Origin: Lachnospiraceae bacterium
GTDB lineage: Bacteria; Bacillota; Clostridia; Lachnospirales; Lachnospiraceae
DNA: 64,000 bases
Assembly: GCA_015056905.1 (NCBI GenBank)
Contig: SVFI01000011.1
Span: 30,160 to 94,159, forward strand
Direction: 5' to 3'
Numbering within the stretch: the stretch's first letter is position 1; every line of letters starts with the position of its first letter. Positions 1 through 8,594 of the stretch are shown here, one piece after another. A model generated the notes under the pieces. That model made no database searches. It was given only the letters and a program-made list of their open reading frames with translations, and was not told where the DNA came from. Both the position numbers and the translations under genes were made by a program.

Positions 1-808
1 CATATTCTTTCAACATACCTCCGGACGAAATTCCTGCGCTATAAGCCCCGGAAGTCCCCAACGTTTCCCCTATTTCCTGATATGAAGAAATCACATTCTC
101 TGTGAGTCCACCGGTAATCAGCGGAGACGTCTCTCCTCCATCATGTGCGATACCGACAAAAATATCCTCCGAAGAATAGGTCTGAATGTTCGATATCAAT
201 GCCGTGAAATCTGCATCCGCGCTCATATTGGAATCATCCAGCAAAATTCCTCCTACCGGATATGTTTTTATCTTTTCACCAAACTCACTTCCGACTATCG
301 TTACATCACTTTCATTTCCTAACAGCTGATTCGGCTTTACAAAAAACAATTCTGCAATCTTTTGCTCCAAAGTCATGGAAGAAAGCTTCTGGGAAACAAG
401 TTCCTCCAACGCCTCGTTATCCTGCTCATCAAAAAGTCCCGGCATTACGTCCACTTCTTCCTGCTCTTCCACAGCATCTTCATCGGATTCCTCTATGTCG
501 ACACTCTCCGTTTCCGGCTCTACTGCTTCTCCTGTGCCATCCTCTTCCTGTACCTCTTCCGGCTCAGGCAGCGCGCTTTCCTGCGTCTCGGATACAACAC
601 TCTCTGTCGCAACTGCATCCACCTGCGCGCTCTCTGTTTTCTTGTCCGGCCCGGAAAATACACGAACCAAAACAAATACAACCGCACCTATCACAAGAGC
701 TATCACCAAAATAACAAACGCCAAAATGACAATTGCCTGCATTCTCTCTTTTTTTCTTCTTCTCTTTCTTATCTCTTCCCTGCTTAATCCGCTTGATTCA
801 AAATCCAC
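1..808 (-). CDS. Membrane-anchored glycoside hydrolase family 3 (NagZ-like) protein, 5' part only
   Basis: The gene runs off the left edge, so only about the first 269 residues are present. It starts at a GTG at 806-808, seven bases after a GGAGG. The protein begins with a basic stretch (EEIRKRRRKRM), one membrane helix at about residues 22-48, and an acidic Glu/Asp-rich linker to about residue 115. A GH3-type fold then starts at SSMTLEQKIAELFFV. The text YPVGGILLDD followed by GIAHDGGETSPL matches the layout of beta-N-acetylhexosaminidases (a GGV-IL strand, then D-x-EGG), although the usual DQEGG reads AHDGG. The active-site half lies outside the window, so substrate and activity cannot be judged. 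The likely role is trimming cell-wall or external glycans at the outer membrane face. Confidence 0.7.
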   Translation of the reverse strand, partial: MDFESSGLSREEIRKRRRKKERMQAIVILAFVILVIALVIGAVVFVLVRVFSGPDKKTESAQVDAVATESVVSETQESALPEPEEVQEEDGTGEAVEPETESVDIEESDEDAVEEQEEVDVMPGLFDEQDNEALEELVSQKLSSMTLEQKIAELFFVKPNQLLGNESDVTIVGSEFGEKIKTYPVGGILLDDSNMSADADFTALISNIQTYSSEDIFVGIAHDGGETSPLITGGLTENVISSYQEIGETLGTSGAYSAGISSGGMLKEY

Positions 809-820
809 GTTGTAACCTCC

Positions 821-1190
821 AAAACAAGTGCATTCCTCAATTTATACCGCTATCAGTATAACACAAAGACTTAGCGGGCATCAATCTCTTTTCGAATGAC
901 ACCCGCTAAATAACTATTTGATCCATGGGACCTACCTCCGTATTCTGTTGTAATTCGTTCCATCCTCGGCTTTGTACTGATTGTACTGCAGTGAGCGGAT
1001 TCTCCATCTCTCTTATATGGTTATCACTTTATCTTTTGTACTCTACTGCTCTTCGTCTCTCCATGTACTTGAATGCAACTTGTGATTTCTTCCTATGTAC
1101 TTCTTCTAAAGTACTGTACTTATGTTTTTGGTGGCTTGTACCTCTCTTTCATTAGATTTTAAATCTATGTGAATTTCTTTTGTATGAACT
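821..1190 (-). other. Long 5' leader / intergenic region before the GH3 gene
   Basis: This is part of a roughly 630-base stretch without an evident long gene. It would be transcribed from the promoter at 1192-1220 toward the GH3 gene. It holds an inverted repeat at 874-883 / 897-906 (GCGGGTGTCA-type arms, closed with G-U pairs) and many GTAC words. A possible 33-codon ORF (906-1007, minus) ends just before the hairpin. A second in-frame segment upstream ends at a stop near 1018, so the ORF could be a decayed gene or a leader peptide. No function is assigned. Confidence 0.35.
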
Positions 1191-1191
1191 T

Positions 1192-1220
1192 AGTATACCT
1201 GCCGAAACGATATTTGTCAA
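1192..1220 (-). promoter_or_regulatory. Strong sigma-A-type promoter
   Basis: On the minus strand TTGACA (1215-1220) is followed after exactly 17 bases by TATACT (1192-1197). The next gene in that direction is the GH3 gene, about 380 bases away, so a long leader or a small RNA is implied. Confidence 0.75.
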
Positions 1221-1437
1221 CACAATTTTGATATTTTTTTTAAATTTTTTCAATATAATTTGTTTTTTTATATATTTTCAGCATTTCTATCATGGTATAT
1301 TGTCATTTTTTGTCAATTTATCTTGCATTTTTTAATTAAGTCATGTATTGTCGCACAATTTCCCGAGAATATGCTCTGAAAATCTATCCGATTTACCTTT
1401 TTTATGCTACAATCGAAATGGAAAAGGAGGTATTATC

Positions 1438-2076
1438 ATGTCATTTGTAAAAGAAGCGTTTGCAAAAAAAGCAGACATCATCATTGCCAACTTAAAGAAA
1501 AGAAATATGGAAGGTTACTACTGTGAAAGCAGCAAAGAACTTTTGGAAACCATCCTCCCTATGATGGAGGACGGCGCAAGCATCGCATGGGGCGGTTCTG
1601 AGTCCTTAAAAGAATGCGGACTCATGGACGCCATCCAAACATGCGGCAAATACAATTTGATTGACCGCAGCAAAGCAAAATCAGCCGAAGAAGATCGTGA
1701 AGTTTATCTGCAGTCCGCAGGAAGTGATTACTATTTGATGAGCACAAACGCCATCACACTTGAAGGAGAGCTTGTCAACATCGACGGAAACGGAAATCGT
1801 GTCGCTTGCCTCATTCACGGACCGAAACATGTATTTCTTGTTGTCGGAATGAACAAAGTTGTCACCGATATCGGTGCAGGCTTATCCCGCACACAAAATG
1901 TAGCCAGTCCACCAAACACCATCCGTCTAAATAAAAAGACACCATGTGCCGAGACAGGTATCTGCGCAGGTTGCCTTTCTCCTGATTGCATCTGCAGTCA
2001 GGTCGTTATCACGCGCCGCAGCAGACACGAAGGCCGCATCAAGGTATTCCTTGTAGCGGAGGATTTAGGATTCTAA
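1438..2076 (+). CDS. LUD-domain (LutC/YkgG-like, former DUF162) protein
   Basis: The protein has 212 residues and belongs to the LUD family by overall pattern. It has an N-terminal helix (MSFVKEAFAKKADIIIANL), a central GSESLKECGL segment, a VVGMNKVVTDIGAGLSR core and a cysteine-rich end (CAETGICAGC and SPDCICSQ). LUD proteins include LutB/LutC of lactate oxidation, but stand-alone members have no settled role. The start at 1438 is chosen over an in-frame upstream ATG because AAAAGGAGG lies seven bases before it. It is a single gene, closed by the hairpin at 2097-2118. The cysteines could bind a metal or cluster, which is inference. Confidence 0.8.
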   Translation: MSFVKEAFAKKADIIIANLKKRNMEGYYCESSKELLETILPMMEDGASIAWGGSESLKECGLMDAIQTCGKYNLIDRSKAKSAEEDREVYLQSAGSDYYLMSTNAITLEGELVNIDGNGNRVACLIHGPKHVFLVVGMNKVVTDIGAGLSRTQNVASPPNTIRLNKKTPCAETGICAGCLSPDCICSQVVITRRSRHEGRIKVFLVAEDLGF

Positions 2077-2096
2077 AACTTTCTACATAAAAAACG

Positions 2097-2118
2097 CGCC
2101 CGACAACAATGTCGGGCG
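2097..2118. terminator. Bidirectional intrinsic terminator
   Basis: A perfect 9-bp stem, CGCCCGACA / TGTCGGGCG, with loop ACAA is flanked by a run of A on the left and a T-rich stretch on the right. It can end both the LUD gene and the convergent aspartokinase operon. Confidence 0.85.
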
Positions 2119-2127
2119 TTGTTATTC

Positions 2128-3447
2128 TTATAACTGTACATCCACGAAAATACGGTAGATGGCGCGGATTGCTTCCTCAAAATCATCGTTTCTTACACCG
2201 ATGATGATATTCAGTTCGGAAGAACCCTGGTCAATCATTTTTACGTTTACATTCGCATGCGCGAGTGCAGAGAAAATGCGTCCCGCAGTTCCGCGTGTCT
2301 GGCGCATTCCGCGTCCCACAACAGCGATGAGCGCAAGGTCTGCTTCCAGTTCAATAAAATCAGGACTTGCAAGTTTATGAATCGTTGCGAGCACATTCTG
2401 CTCTTTTTCCTCAAATTCGGACTGATGCGCAAACACGGTCATCGTATCAATACCGGACGGTACATGTTCGAAGGAAATACCGTTCTCTTCAAACGCCTGA
2501 AGTACCTTTCTGCCGAATCCAACCTCTGAGTTCATACCGTCTTTTTCGATGTTAATCGCACAGAAACCTTTTTTACCTGCAATACCGGTAATCGTATATT
2601 TAGAGCGCTGACAGGTATCTTCCACAATCCATGTTCCTTTGTCCTGTGGCGCATTCGTATTGCGGATATTAATCGGAATACCTTCCTTACGCACAGGGAA
2701 AATTGCATCCTCGTGAAGCACGGAAGCTCCCATGTAAGAAAGCTCGCGAAGTTCGCGGTAGGTAATCGTCTCAATTCCCTTCGGATTGTCAATCACACGC
2801 GGGTCGGCAACAAGAAATCCGGACACATCCGTCCAGTTCTCATACACATCGACTTTTGCAGCCTTCGCAACGATGGAACCTGTAATGTCGGAACCGCCGC
2901 GTGAGAACGTCTTAATCGTTCCGTCAAGTTTTGCACCGTAGAATCCCGGAATAACTGCTCTCTCGCAATCTTTTAAGCGCGCGCGGAGCACTTCGTCTGT
3001 CTTATCCGGCATGAAATTTCCTTCCTCATCGAAGAAAATCACTTCTGCCGCATCAATAAATTCATAATCAAGATATTTCGCCATGATAATACCGTTTAAG
3101 TATTCTCCACGGCTCGCTGCGTAATTTTCACCGGCTTTTGCTTTAAAGTCCGCTTTTACTTTTTCAAATTCTTTCTCAAGGGAAAGGTCCAGTTTCAGCC
3201 CATCAATGATTTCCTGATATCTTGCCTTGATATCATCGAGCTCTTTGTCAAAATTTTTGCCTGCCTCCGCAAGTGCATAAGCACCGTAAAGCATGTCGGT
3301 TACTTTCGTATCCTTGCTGTTACGTTTTCCCGGTGCGGACGGTACCACATAACGTCTGTCCTTATCCGCACGGATGATGGCACCTACTTTTTCAAACTGC
3401 TCGGCACTGGCAAGTGAACTACCACCGAATTTTACTACTTTTTTCAT
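2128..3447 (-). CDS. lysC: Aspartate kinase (monofunctional)
   Basis: Phosphorylates L-aspartate with ATP, the first step toward threonine, lysine and methionine. The 439-residue protein opens with the kinase signature VVKFGGSSLAS, has the catalytic segment KTFSRGGSDITGS near residue 180, and ends with two ACT-type modules from about residue 300 (GKKGFCAINIEKDGMNSEVG and IAVVGRGMRQTRGTAGRIF). These ACT modules usually mediate feedback inhibition. The inserted region at residues 40-130 is the one seen in clostridial and ThrA-like kinases. It is the last gene of the ACT-hom-homoserine kinase operon, 25 bases after its neighbour, with a GAGGAG ribosome site. Confidence 0.95.
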   Translation of the reverse strand: MKKVVKFGGSSLASAEQFEKVGAIIRADKDRRYVVPSAPGKRNSKDTKVTDMLYGAYALAEAGKNFDKELDDIKARYQEIIDGLKLDLSLEKEFEKVKADFKAKAGENYAASRGEYLNGIIMAKYLDYEFIDAAEVIFFDEEGNFMPDKTDEVLRARLKDCERAVIPGFYGAKLDGTIKTFSRGGSDITGSIVAKAAKVDVYENWTDVSGFLVADPRVIDNPKGIETITYRELRELSYMGASVLHEDAIFPVRKEGIPINIRNTNAPQDKGTWIVEDTCQRSKYTITGIAGKKGFCAINIEKDGMNSEVGFGRKVLQAFEENGISFEHVPSGIDTMTVFAHQSEFEEKEQNVLATIHKLASPDFIELEADLALIAVVGRGMRQTRGTAGRIFSALAHANVNVKMIDQGSSELNIIIGVRNDDFEEAIRAIYRIFVDVQL

Positions 3448-3472
3448 GTCTAAAACTTCTCCTCAATCTATA

Positions 3473-4675
3473 CTATTTTGCAAATAATAAATCAATCATC
3501 TCGCAACCTTTTGCAACCATATTACCGGATGCTGCTGCCTCCGCTTCCGTGTAATCCCACGTCTTATCAAGCGGCGCGGACGAATCGTAAAGCATATAAG
3601 GAACGCTGTCCGCTGTGTGCGTACGAAGCCGTACCGGTGTCGGATGATCCGGAAGTACCAGCATACGGAAATCTTCGCCTGCTGCCTTAAGTTCGCTCAC
3701 AAGCGGCCCGATAACTTTTTCATCGATATATTCAATCGCCTGCACCTTGCGCTCATAGCTTCCCTGATGACCCATTTCATCCGGTGCTTCGATATGAATA
3801 TATACAAAATCATAGCCATCCTGCACAAGCGCTTTGACCGCTGCGTCTTTTTTTCCTGTGTAATTTGTATGAAGACCTGCGTCAGCACCTTCCACCTCTG
3901 CGTTATCCATACCTGCTCCGACCGCAATACCTTTTAAAAGGTCAACCGCCGAAATCATGAGACCTTTCTTCCCTGTCTTTTCATAGAAAGAAGAAAGCAT
4001 CGGTTTGGTACCTGCTCCCCAGAACCAACAGCAGTTCGCCGGGTTTAACCCCTTTTTCTTACGCTCTACATTGATTGGATGATTCACTAAGATATCATAA
4101 CTCTTACGCATCATTTCACGGAGCACTTCATCCTGCGGCAAATGCTGACCAATCACCTGTGTGAGTACATCGTGAGGAGGTGTCAGCTCCACAACCTGAC
4201 CTTTATCCCAAATCAGGCAATGACGATAACTGGTACCTACATAAAACTGATATATTTCATTCTGAAGCTGCTCTTTGACCGCCTCGAGAAGCACAGCACA
4301 CTCCTGTGTACTGATTTCGCCCGAACTGTGGTCAATAATCGTCTTTTCTTCAAAAGGAACATCATCCTCGGAAATTGTCACAATGTTACAACGAATCGCA
4401 ATGTCCGTGTCTTTCATCGGAATACCGATGCTGAGAGCCTCAAGCGGAGAACGTCCGGAATAATAAATCTTCGGATCATATCCCATCACGGAAAGATTCG
4501 CCGTATCGCTTCCGGGCTTCATACCGTCCGGAATCGTATGCACCATTCCTATTTCACTCTTTTTGCTCAAATTGTCGAGACACGGAGTTTTGGCATAGGC
4601 AAGTGGTGTCTTGCCGCCGAGAGCCTCTATCGGCTCATCTGCCATACCGTCCTCAAGTACAATTACATATTTCAT
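3473..4675 (-). CDS. PGM-like proposed homoserine kinase (archaeal-type iPGM fold)
   Basis: The 400-residue protein belongs to the cofactor-independent phosphoglycerate mutase / alkaline phosphatase superfamily. The N-terminal metal site is visible (VIVLEDGMADEP), as is GSDTANLSVMGYDP with the nucleophile serine, and a C-terminal metal region VLPDHPTPVRLRTH. A subfamily of these proteins is annotated as a proposed homoserine kinase because it replaces ThrB in threonine operons. The location between hom (15 bases upstream) and aspartokinase supports that role here. A true phosphoglycerate mutase role is the alternative, but glycolytic genes are absent nearby. Confidence 0.85.
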   Translation of the reverse strand: MKYVIVLEDGMADEPIEALGGKTPLAYAKTPCLDNLSKKSEIGMVHTIPDGMKPGSDTANLSVMGYDPKIYYSGRSPLEALSIGIPMKDTDIAIRCNIVTISEDDVPFEEKTIIDHSSGEISTQECAVLLEAVKEQLQNEIYQFYVGTSYRHCLIWDKGQVVELTPPHDVLTQVIGQHLPQDEVLREMMRKSYDILVNHPINVERKKKGLNPANCCWFWGAGTKPMLSSFYEKTGKKGLMISAVDLLKGIAVGAGMDNAEVEGADAGLHTNYTGKKDAAVKALVQDGYDFVYIHIEAPDEMGHQGSYERKVQAIEYIDEKVIGPLVSELKAAGEDFRMLVLPDHPTPVRLRTHTADSVPYMLYDSSAPLDKTWDYTEAEAAASGNMVAKGCEMIDLLFAK

Positions 4676-4690
4676 GCTTTCGCCTACTTT

Positions 4691-5896
4691 CTATTCTTCC
4701 ACACGGATACGGCTGAGTACCTCGCCTACCTGCGTGCTCTTTTCATTAAATTCTTTTTCGCTCATCGCTTTTGTGAAAAATCCTTTTTCTCCTGCAACAC
4801 CCGCTTCGATGAGTTCAATTTCACCGAACACATCCTGTGCTTTTGCAAAATCCGCATCAGAAACACGTACGAAGAAACGTTTCACAGAATCATCCATGCT
4901 GGAAAGCTCCAAATCTTCCGCATCCCAGAAACAGAACACCGTCTTACCGAGGTGTTTCACACAGTCAATAATATCGGAAACCACCGCGCTGGCTGTCGGA
5001 AGCTTACCCGCACCCGCACCGTAATACATCGTGTTACCGAGTGTATTGCCGTGTACTAAAATTCCGTTGAACACATCGTTGACACTAAAGAGCGGATTGT
5101 TCTGGTTAATCATGCAAGGAGTTACCATTGCGAAATATTTTCCATCCACATTCTTACTCATCGCGAGAAGCTTGATAGTCCATCCTGCTTTTTTAGCATA
5201 TGTAAAATCTGTTGTCGTAATTTTCGTGATACCTTCGGTATAAATATTTTCAAAATTTACATTCTTTCCATATACAAGAGAAGAAAGAATTGCAATTTTA
5301 CGACATGCATCATATCCTTCCACGTCAGCTTCCGGATTGCGCTCCGCATATCCTTTTTCCTGTGCCTCTTTTAATACAACATCAAAGTCAGAACCTTCTT
5401 TTTCCATCTTGGTCAGAATATAGTTCGTCGTTCCGTTCAAGATACCCGTGATACCATCCACGCGCTCCGGTGTCAGAGATGCATTCAGCGGACGGATAAT
5501 CGGGATACCTCCTCCTACGCTGGCTTCAAACATGTAATTACATTTGTTGTCACGTGCAATCTGTAAAAGTTCCGGACCATGTTTTGCCACAAGTTCCTTG
5601 TTGGATGTACAAACACTCTTACCGGAAGAAAGTGCACGTTTTGTAAATGTATATGCAGGCTCAACGCCTCCCATTGCCTCTGCAATCACCTGTACTTCCG
5701 GATCATTTAAAATCACTTCCACATCGTGTACCACGAGGCTCTCGTATGGGTCCCCCGGGAAATCACGCAGGTCAAGAATGTATTTTACATCAATCTCATC
5801 TCCTGCTTTCTTGTTTACCATGTCCTGATTTGTCTTAATTACCTCAACGATACCGCTTCCTACGGTACCATATCCTAATACTGCAACTTTTACCAT
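4691..5896 (-). CDS. hom: Homoserine dehydrogenase
   Basis: Reduces aspartate semialdehyde to homoserine with NAD(P)H. The 401-residue protein has an N-terminal Rossmann motif VAVLGYGTVGSGIVEV, the substrate-domain signature GITGILNGTTNYILTKME at about residues 165-185, and the conserved EGYDACRKIAILSSL helix. The last 80 residues (VKRFFVRVSDADFAKAQDVF) form a short ACT-like regulatory tail, as in Bacillus Hom. It lies five bases after the ACT-domain gene and 15 bases before the homoserine kinase, so the genes are cotranscribed. Confidence 0.95.
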   Translation of the reverse strand: MVKVAVLGYGTVGSGIVEVIKTNQDMVNKKAGDEIDVKYILDLRDFPGDPYESLVVHDVEVILNDPEVQVIAEAMGGVEPAYTFTKRALSSGKSVCTSNKELVAKHGPELLQIARDNKCNYMFEASVGGGIPIIRPLNASLTPERVDGITGILNGTTNYILTKMEKEGSDFDVVLKEAQEKGYAERNPEADVEGYDACRKIAILSSLVYGKNVNFENIYTEGITKITTTDFTYAKKAGWTIKLLAMSKNVDGKYFAMVTPCMINQNNPLFSVNDVFNGILVHGNTLGNTMYYGAGAGKLPTASAVVSDIIDCVKHLGKTVFCFWDAEDLELSSMDDSVKRFFVRVSDADFAKAQDVFGEIELIEAGVAGEKGFFTKAMSEKEFNEKSTQVGEVLSRIRVEE

Positions 5897-5901
5897 TTTC
5901 T

Positions 5902-6345
5902 TTACTCCTTAGCTATTATTTTCACGTAGTGAACACCTTTTTGCCGTTCCATTGCATCCACCATCTTGGACACATCTCCCGTTGTCGGAAGAACCTGAAC
6001 ACTGATGGAAAGCGATGCAACACCATTGATGGGAATACTCTGATGAATCGTTAAGATGTTAGCTCCGAACGTCGCTATCGTCTTAAGTACATCCGAAAGC
6101 AGTCCCGGCTCGTCATCCATCTGAAACGTCAGCGTAATCGTCGTGCCCGTCGCCGTGTCGTGGAACGGAAAAATATCTTCTTTATATTTATAGAAAGAAC
6201 TGCGGCTGATTCCGACTCTGTCGACCGCTTCCTGAACGGAAATATTGCGCCCCGAGTCAATCAGACGCTTGGCCTCCACCACTTTGAGCAGCACTTCCGG
6301 CAACGCCTTCTGCTTCACCACGAAATATTCTGTTGTCTGTTTCAT
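5902..6345 (-). CDS. ACT domain-containing protein, UPF0735 (PheB-like)
   Basis: 147 residues. The first half carries a helix-turn-helix-like segment (GRNISVQEAVDRVGISRSSF) and the second half one ACT domain (TFQMDDEPGLLSDVLKTIAT, then ANILTIHQSIPI). Family members of this size are annotated as PheB/UPF0735 and often precede hom. The start at 6345 is preferred to a longer frame because GAGGTGATAAA precedes the ATG. As first gene of the threonine operon it may sense an amino acid and regulate the pathway. The ligand and the DNA-binding role are inference. Confidence 0.85.
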   Translation of the reverse strand: MKQTTEYFVVKQKALPEVLLKVVEAKRLIDSGRNISVQEAVDRVGISRSSFYKYKEDIFPFHDTATGTTITLTFQMDDEPGLLSDVLKTIATFGANILTIHQSIPINGVASLSISVQVLPTTGDVSKMVDAMERQKGVHYVKIIAKE

Positions 6346-6427
6346 TTTATCACCTCGTGTCTGCGATACAAAAACAGTTGTCTTTCGTTGTGCGTCTATC
6401 GCGCACACTTGTTTGTCACCGAAAGAT

Positions 6428-6456
6428 ATAATAGCATAATTACCAAATATAAGCAA
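6428..6456 (-). promoter_or_regulatory. Promoter of the ACT-hom-homoserine kinase-lysC operon
   Basis: On the minus strand TTGCTT (6451-6456), 17 bases and TATTAT (6428-6433). The leader to the ACT gene is about 80 bases and holds GTGTGCG/CGCACA words that could pair. No riboswitch is evident. Confidence 0.65.
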
Positions 6457-6549
6457 GAGAATTTGTGTATTTTTATAGATACAAAACGGACATTGCGAAG
6501 TGATACAATATGAATAATTACGGACTATATTTAAATATGTGAGGATTAT

Positions 6550-8547
6550 ATGAAAAGATCAAAAGACAGACGAATTAAAAAACTGAAAAGAAACCGGATT
6601 CTGCCGTCCCTTATCGGATTGTGTTTCCTTCTTTTTTTATTCATTATATTGTTGGCGGTCATTGCATCATTTACTGTTGTCAGTACGCTTTATACAAAAA
6701 TGGACCAGTGCAATGCAAATTCCGAAAGAATTGCCTATGCCTACAAAAATGTTTCGGAGGGCGATATCGACAAAACCGGAGAAAATGTTTTATCTTACCT
6801 TTCCTTCTCTCCGGATATCGACACCGTCAGTATTCTGTCTGCAGATGAGAAACCGCTTTGGTCCTCTTCTGACCGGTATCCGGATATGTCTTCCGCAAGT
6901 ACGTTTTCCATCCGGCAAAACGGAACAGACTATACCTATTATATTGCTGTAGAAGAAGATGCACAGAATATTTTTGAATTTGAAGACGAAGAACTTGCTA
7001 TCTCTTCGGACATTTTTGATTTTATTAAATTACAGTCTCTGAACAAAATGTCGGAAACTTCCGAATCTTTCGATAATATAAGCATCATCGAAGCTAAGCT
7101 CTGGTATATCATTCCGTCCGGCGACTATAACGTCTGTGTACTGAATCATATTCATGTTTACGCCATGGACTTTATTTTTATCCTCACAATACTCGGCACT
7201 GCTGTTGCAATGCTTGCTATCTTCTGCATCTATTATGTGATTTCTTTCATCTTTGTACTTGCCGACCAGCACAAAATCACAAAGATTATTTACACTGACA
7301 TGGTAACAGGCGGAAACAACTGGCTGCATTTTACAACACACAGCACAAAACTGTTAAAAAGAGCTTCAAAAAAACGAAAAAAATATGCTGTCGTTCATCT
7401 TCGCATGCGTAAATATCAAAGTTTTTGTACCTGTTTCGGTGTCAAAGACGGTGAGGAACTCCTGGAACGTTTTTATCACGCACTGCGCAAAAACATAAAG
7501 CGCAAGGAGCAGGTGGCATATCGAGAGAATGCAGATTTTGCTCTTCTGCTGTTGTATGAGGACGAAAATACCCTGTCAGAAAGGATTTCACAAATTGAAT
7601 CTTCCATCTGTCAAGTCCTTGAAAATATTAAACTAAACTTCAGTTTCGGTATTTGTCTGCCGGAGAAGGGTGAGACAGATGTCGAAAAACTTTACAACAA
7701 CGCATACATTGCAAGGGAACTTCTCTGCGAAGACAACGAAAAACACATTGCCTTCTTTGACATAGAAATGAATAAACAGCATCTTTGGGAGCACAAAGTC
7801 GAAGACGATATGGAAAAAGCTCTTTTAAACAAAGAGTTTCAAGTATATCTGCAACCGAAAATCAGCACAAGAGGTGAGCAGCTCGGCGGCGCGGAAGCAC
7901 TTGTACGCTGGATTCATCCGACCGAAGGCTTCATCCCGCCAAACCGCTTTATTCCGATTTTTGAGCGAAACGGGTTTATTTTAAAGCTTGATGACTATAT
8001 GCTGGAAGAAGTTGCCCGCAAACAATCGGAATGGATTGCAAAGGGACGCAAGGTTGTCCCGATTTCCGTCAATATCTCGCGCGCCCACTTTACGCGCGAA
8101 GATTTGGCAGACCACATCTGCCGTATCGTGGATAAATACAATGTCCCGCATGATGTCATCGAACTGGAACTGACAGAAAGCGCTTTCTTCGATGACAAGC
8201 AGGTGCTGTTAAATACGGTAAAACAGCTCCGTGAGCATGCTTTCCCTGTTTCCATGGACGACTTCGGGGCCGGCTACTCGTCACTGAACTCCCTTAAGGA
8301 GCTCCCGATTGACGTTCTCAAAATTGATGCAGATTTCTTCCGTGGCATTGATTCTCTTGACCGAGGAATGCTCATTGTCTCTGAGGTCATTGACCTTGCA
8401 AAGAAGCTTGATATGAAGATTGTCGCAGAAGGTATCGAGAGCCGCGAACAGGTAGACTTTTTGATTGAGCAGGAATGTGATTTGATTCAGGGTTATTTCT
8501 ACGCGAAACCGATGCCAATGGATGAATTTGAGAAAACATATGAATAA
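6550..8547 (+). CDS. Membrane GGDEF-like/EAL protein, probable c-di-GMP phosphodiesterase
   Basis: 665 residues: a basic N-terminus, a membrane helix at about residues 17-40, an extracytoplasmic sensor region, and a second helix at about 205-235. A GGDEF-fold region (about 250-400) lacks the GGDEF active-site sequence, so it is probably not a cyclase. The EAL domain from about residue 420 looks intact: GAEALVRWIHP, ELTESAFFDD, MDDFGAGYSSL, LKIDADFFRG and KIVAEGIESREQ are the metal- and substrate-binding blocks. The expected activity is c-di-GMP hydrolysis, controlled by the outer sensor. The gene stands alone, with a GTGAGGA ribosome site. Confidence 0.88.
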   Translation: MKRSKDRRIKKLKRNRILPSLIGLCFLLFLFIILLAVIASFTVVSTLYTKMDQCNANSERIAYAYKNVSEGDIDKTGENVLSYLSFSPDIDTVSILSADEKPLWSSSDRYPDMSSASTFSIRQNGTDYTYYIAVEEDAQNIFEFEDEELAISSDIFDFIKLQSLNKMSETSESFDNISIIEAKLWYIIPSGDYNVCVLNHIHVYAMDFIFILTILGTAVAMLAIFCIYYVISFIFVLADQHKITKIIYTDMVTGGNNWLHFTTHSTKLLKRASKKRKKYAVVHLRMRKYQSFCTCFGVKDGEELLERFYHALRKNIKRKEQVAYRENADFALLLLYEDENTLSERISQIESSICQVLENIKLNFSFGICLPEKGETDVEKLYNNAYIARELLCEDNEKHIAFFDIEMNKQHLWEHKVEDDMEKALLNKEFQVYLQPKISTRGEQLGGAEALVRWIHPTEGFIPPNRFIPIFERNGFILKLDDYMLEEVARKQSEWIAKGRKVVPISVNISRAHFTREDLADHICRIVDKYNVPHDVIELELTESAFFDDKQVLLNTVKQLREHAFPVSMDDFGAGYSSLNSLKELPIDVLKIDADFFRGIDSLDRGMLIVSEVIDLAKKLDMKIVAEGIESREQVDFLIEQECDLIQGYFYAKPMPMDEFEKTYE

Positions 8548-8562
8548 AGGCTATACTAAAAA

Positions 8563-8594
8563 GGGGCGATTGCATTTATTTTGCAATCGCTCCC
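8563..8594 (-). terminator. Terminator of the minus-strand membrane gene
   Basis: A 9-bp stem GCGATTGCA / TGCAATCGC with a T-rich 7-base loop. Read on the minus strand it is followed by TTTTT. It overlaps the stop codon of the 8576-9376 gene. Confidence 0.7.

Noticed and set aside
76..92. CCTGATATGAAGAAA word shared with the 37-bp repeat at 57.9 kb
   Set aside because: A single 15-base match inside the GH3 coding sequence with no surrounding similarity is probably chance.
262..815. Three overlapping plus-strand ORFs of about 140-150 codons
   Set aside because: They are antisense shadows of the GH3 gene, with low-complexity or unlikely protein sequence and no ribosome sites.
4142..5059. 305-codon plus-strand ORF
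   Set aside because: It is antisense to the homoserine kinase and hom genes, which are certain; composition is Cys/His/Phe-rich as expected for a shadow frame.
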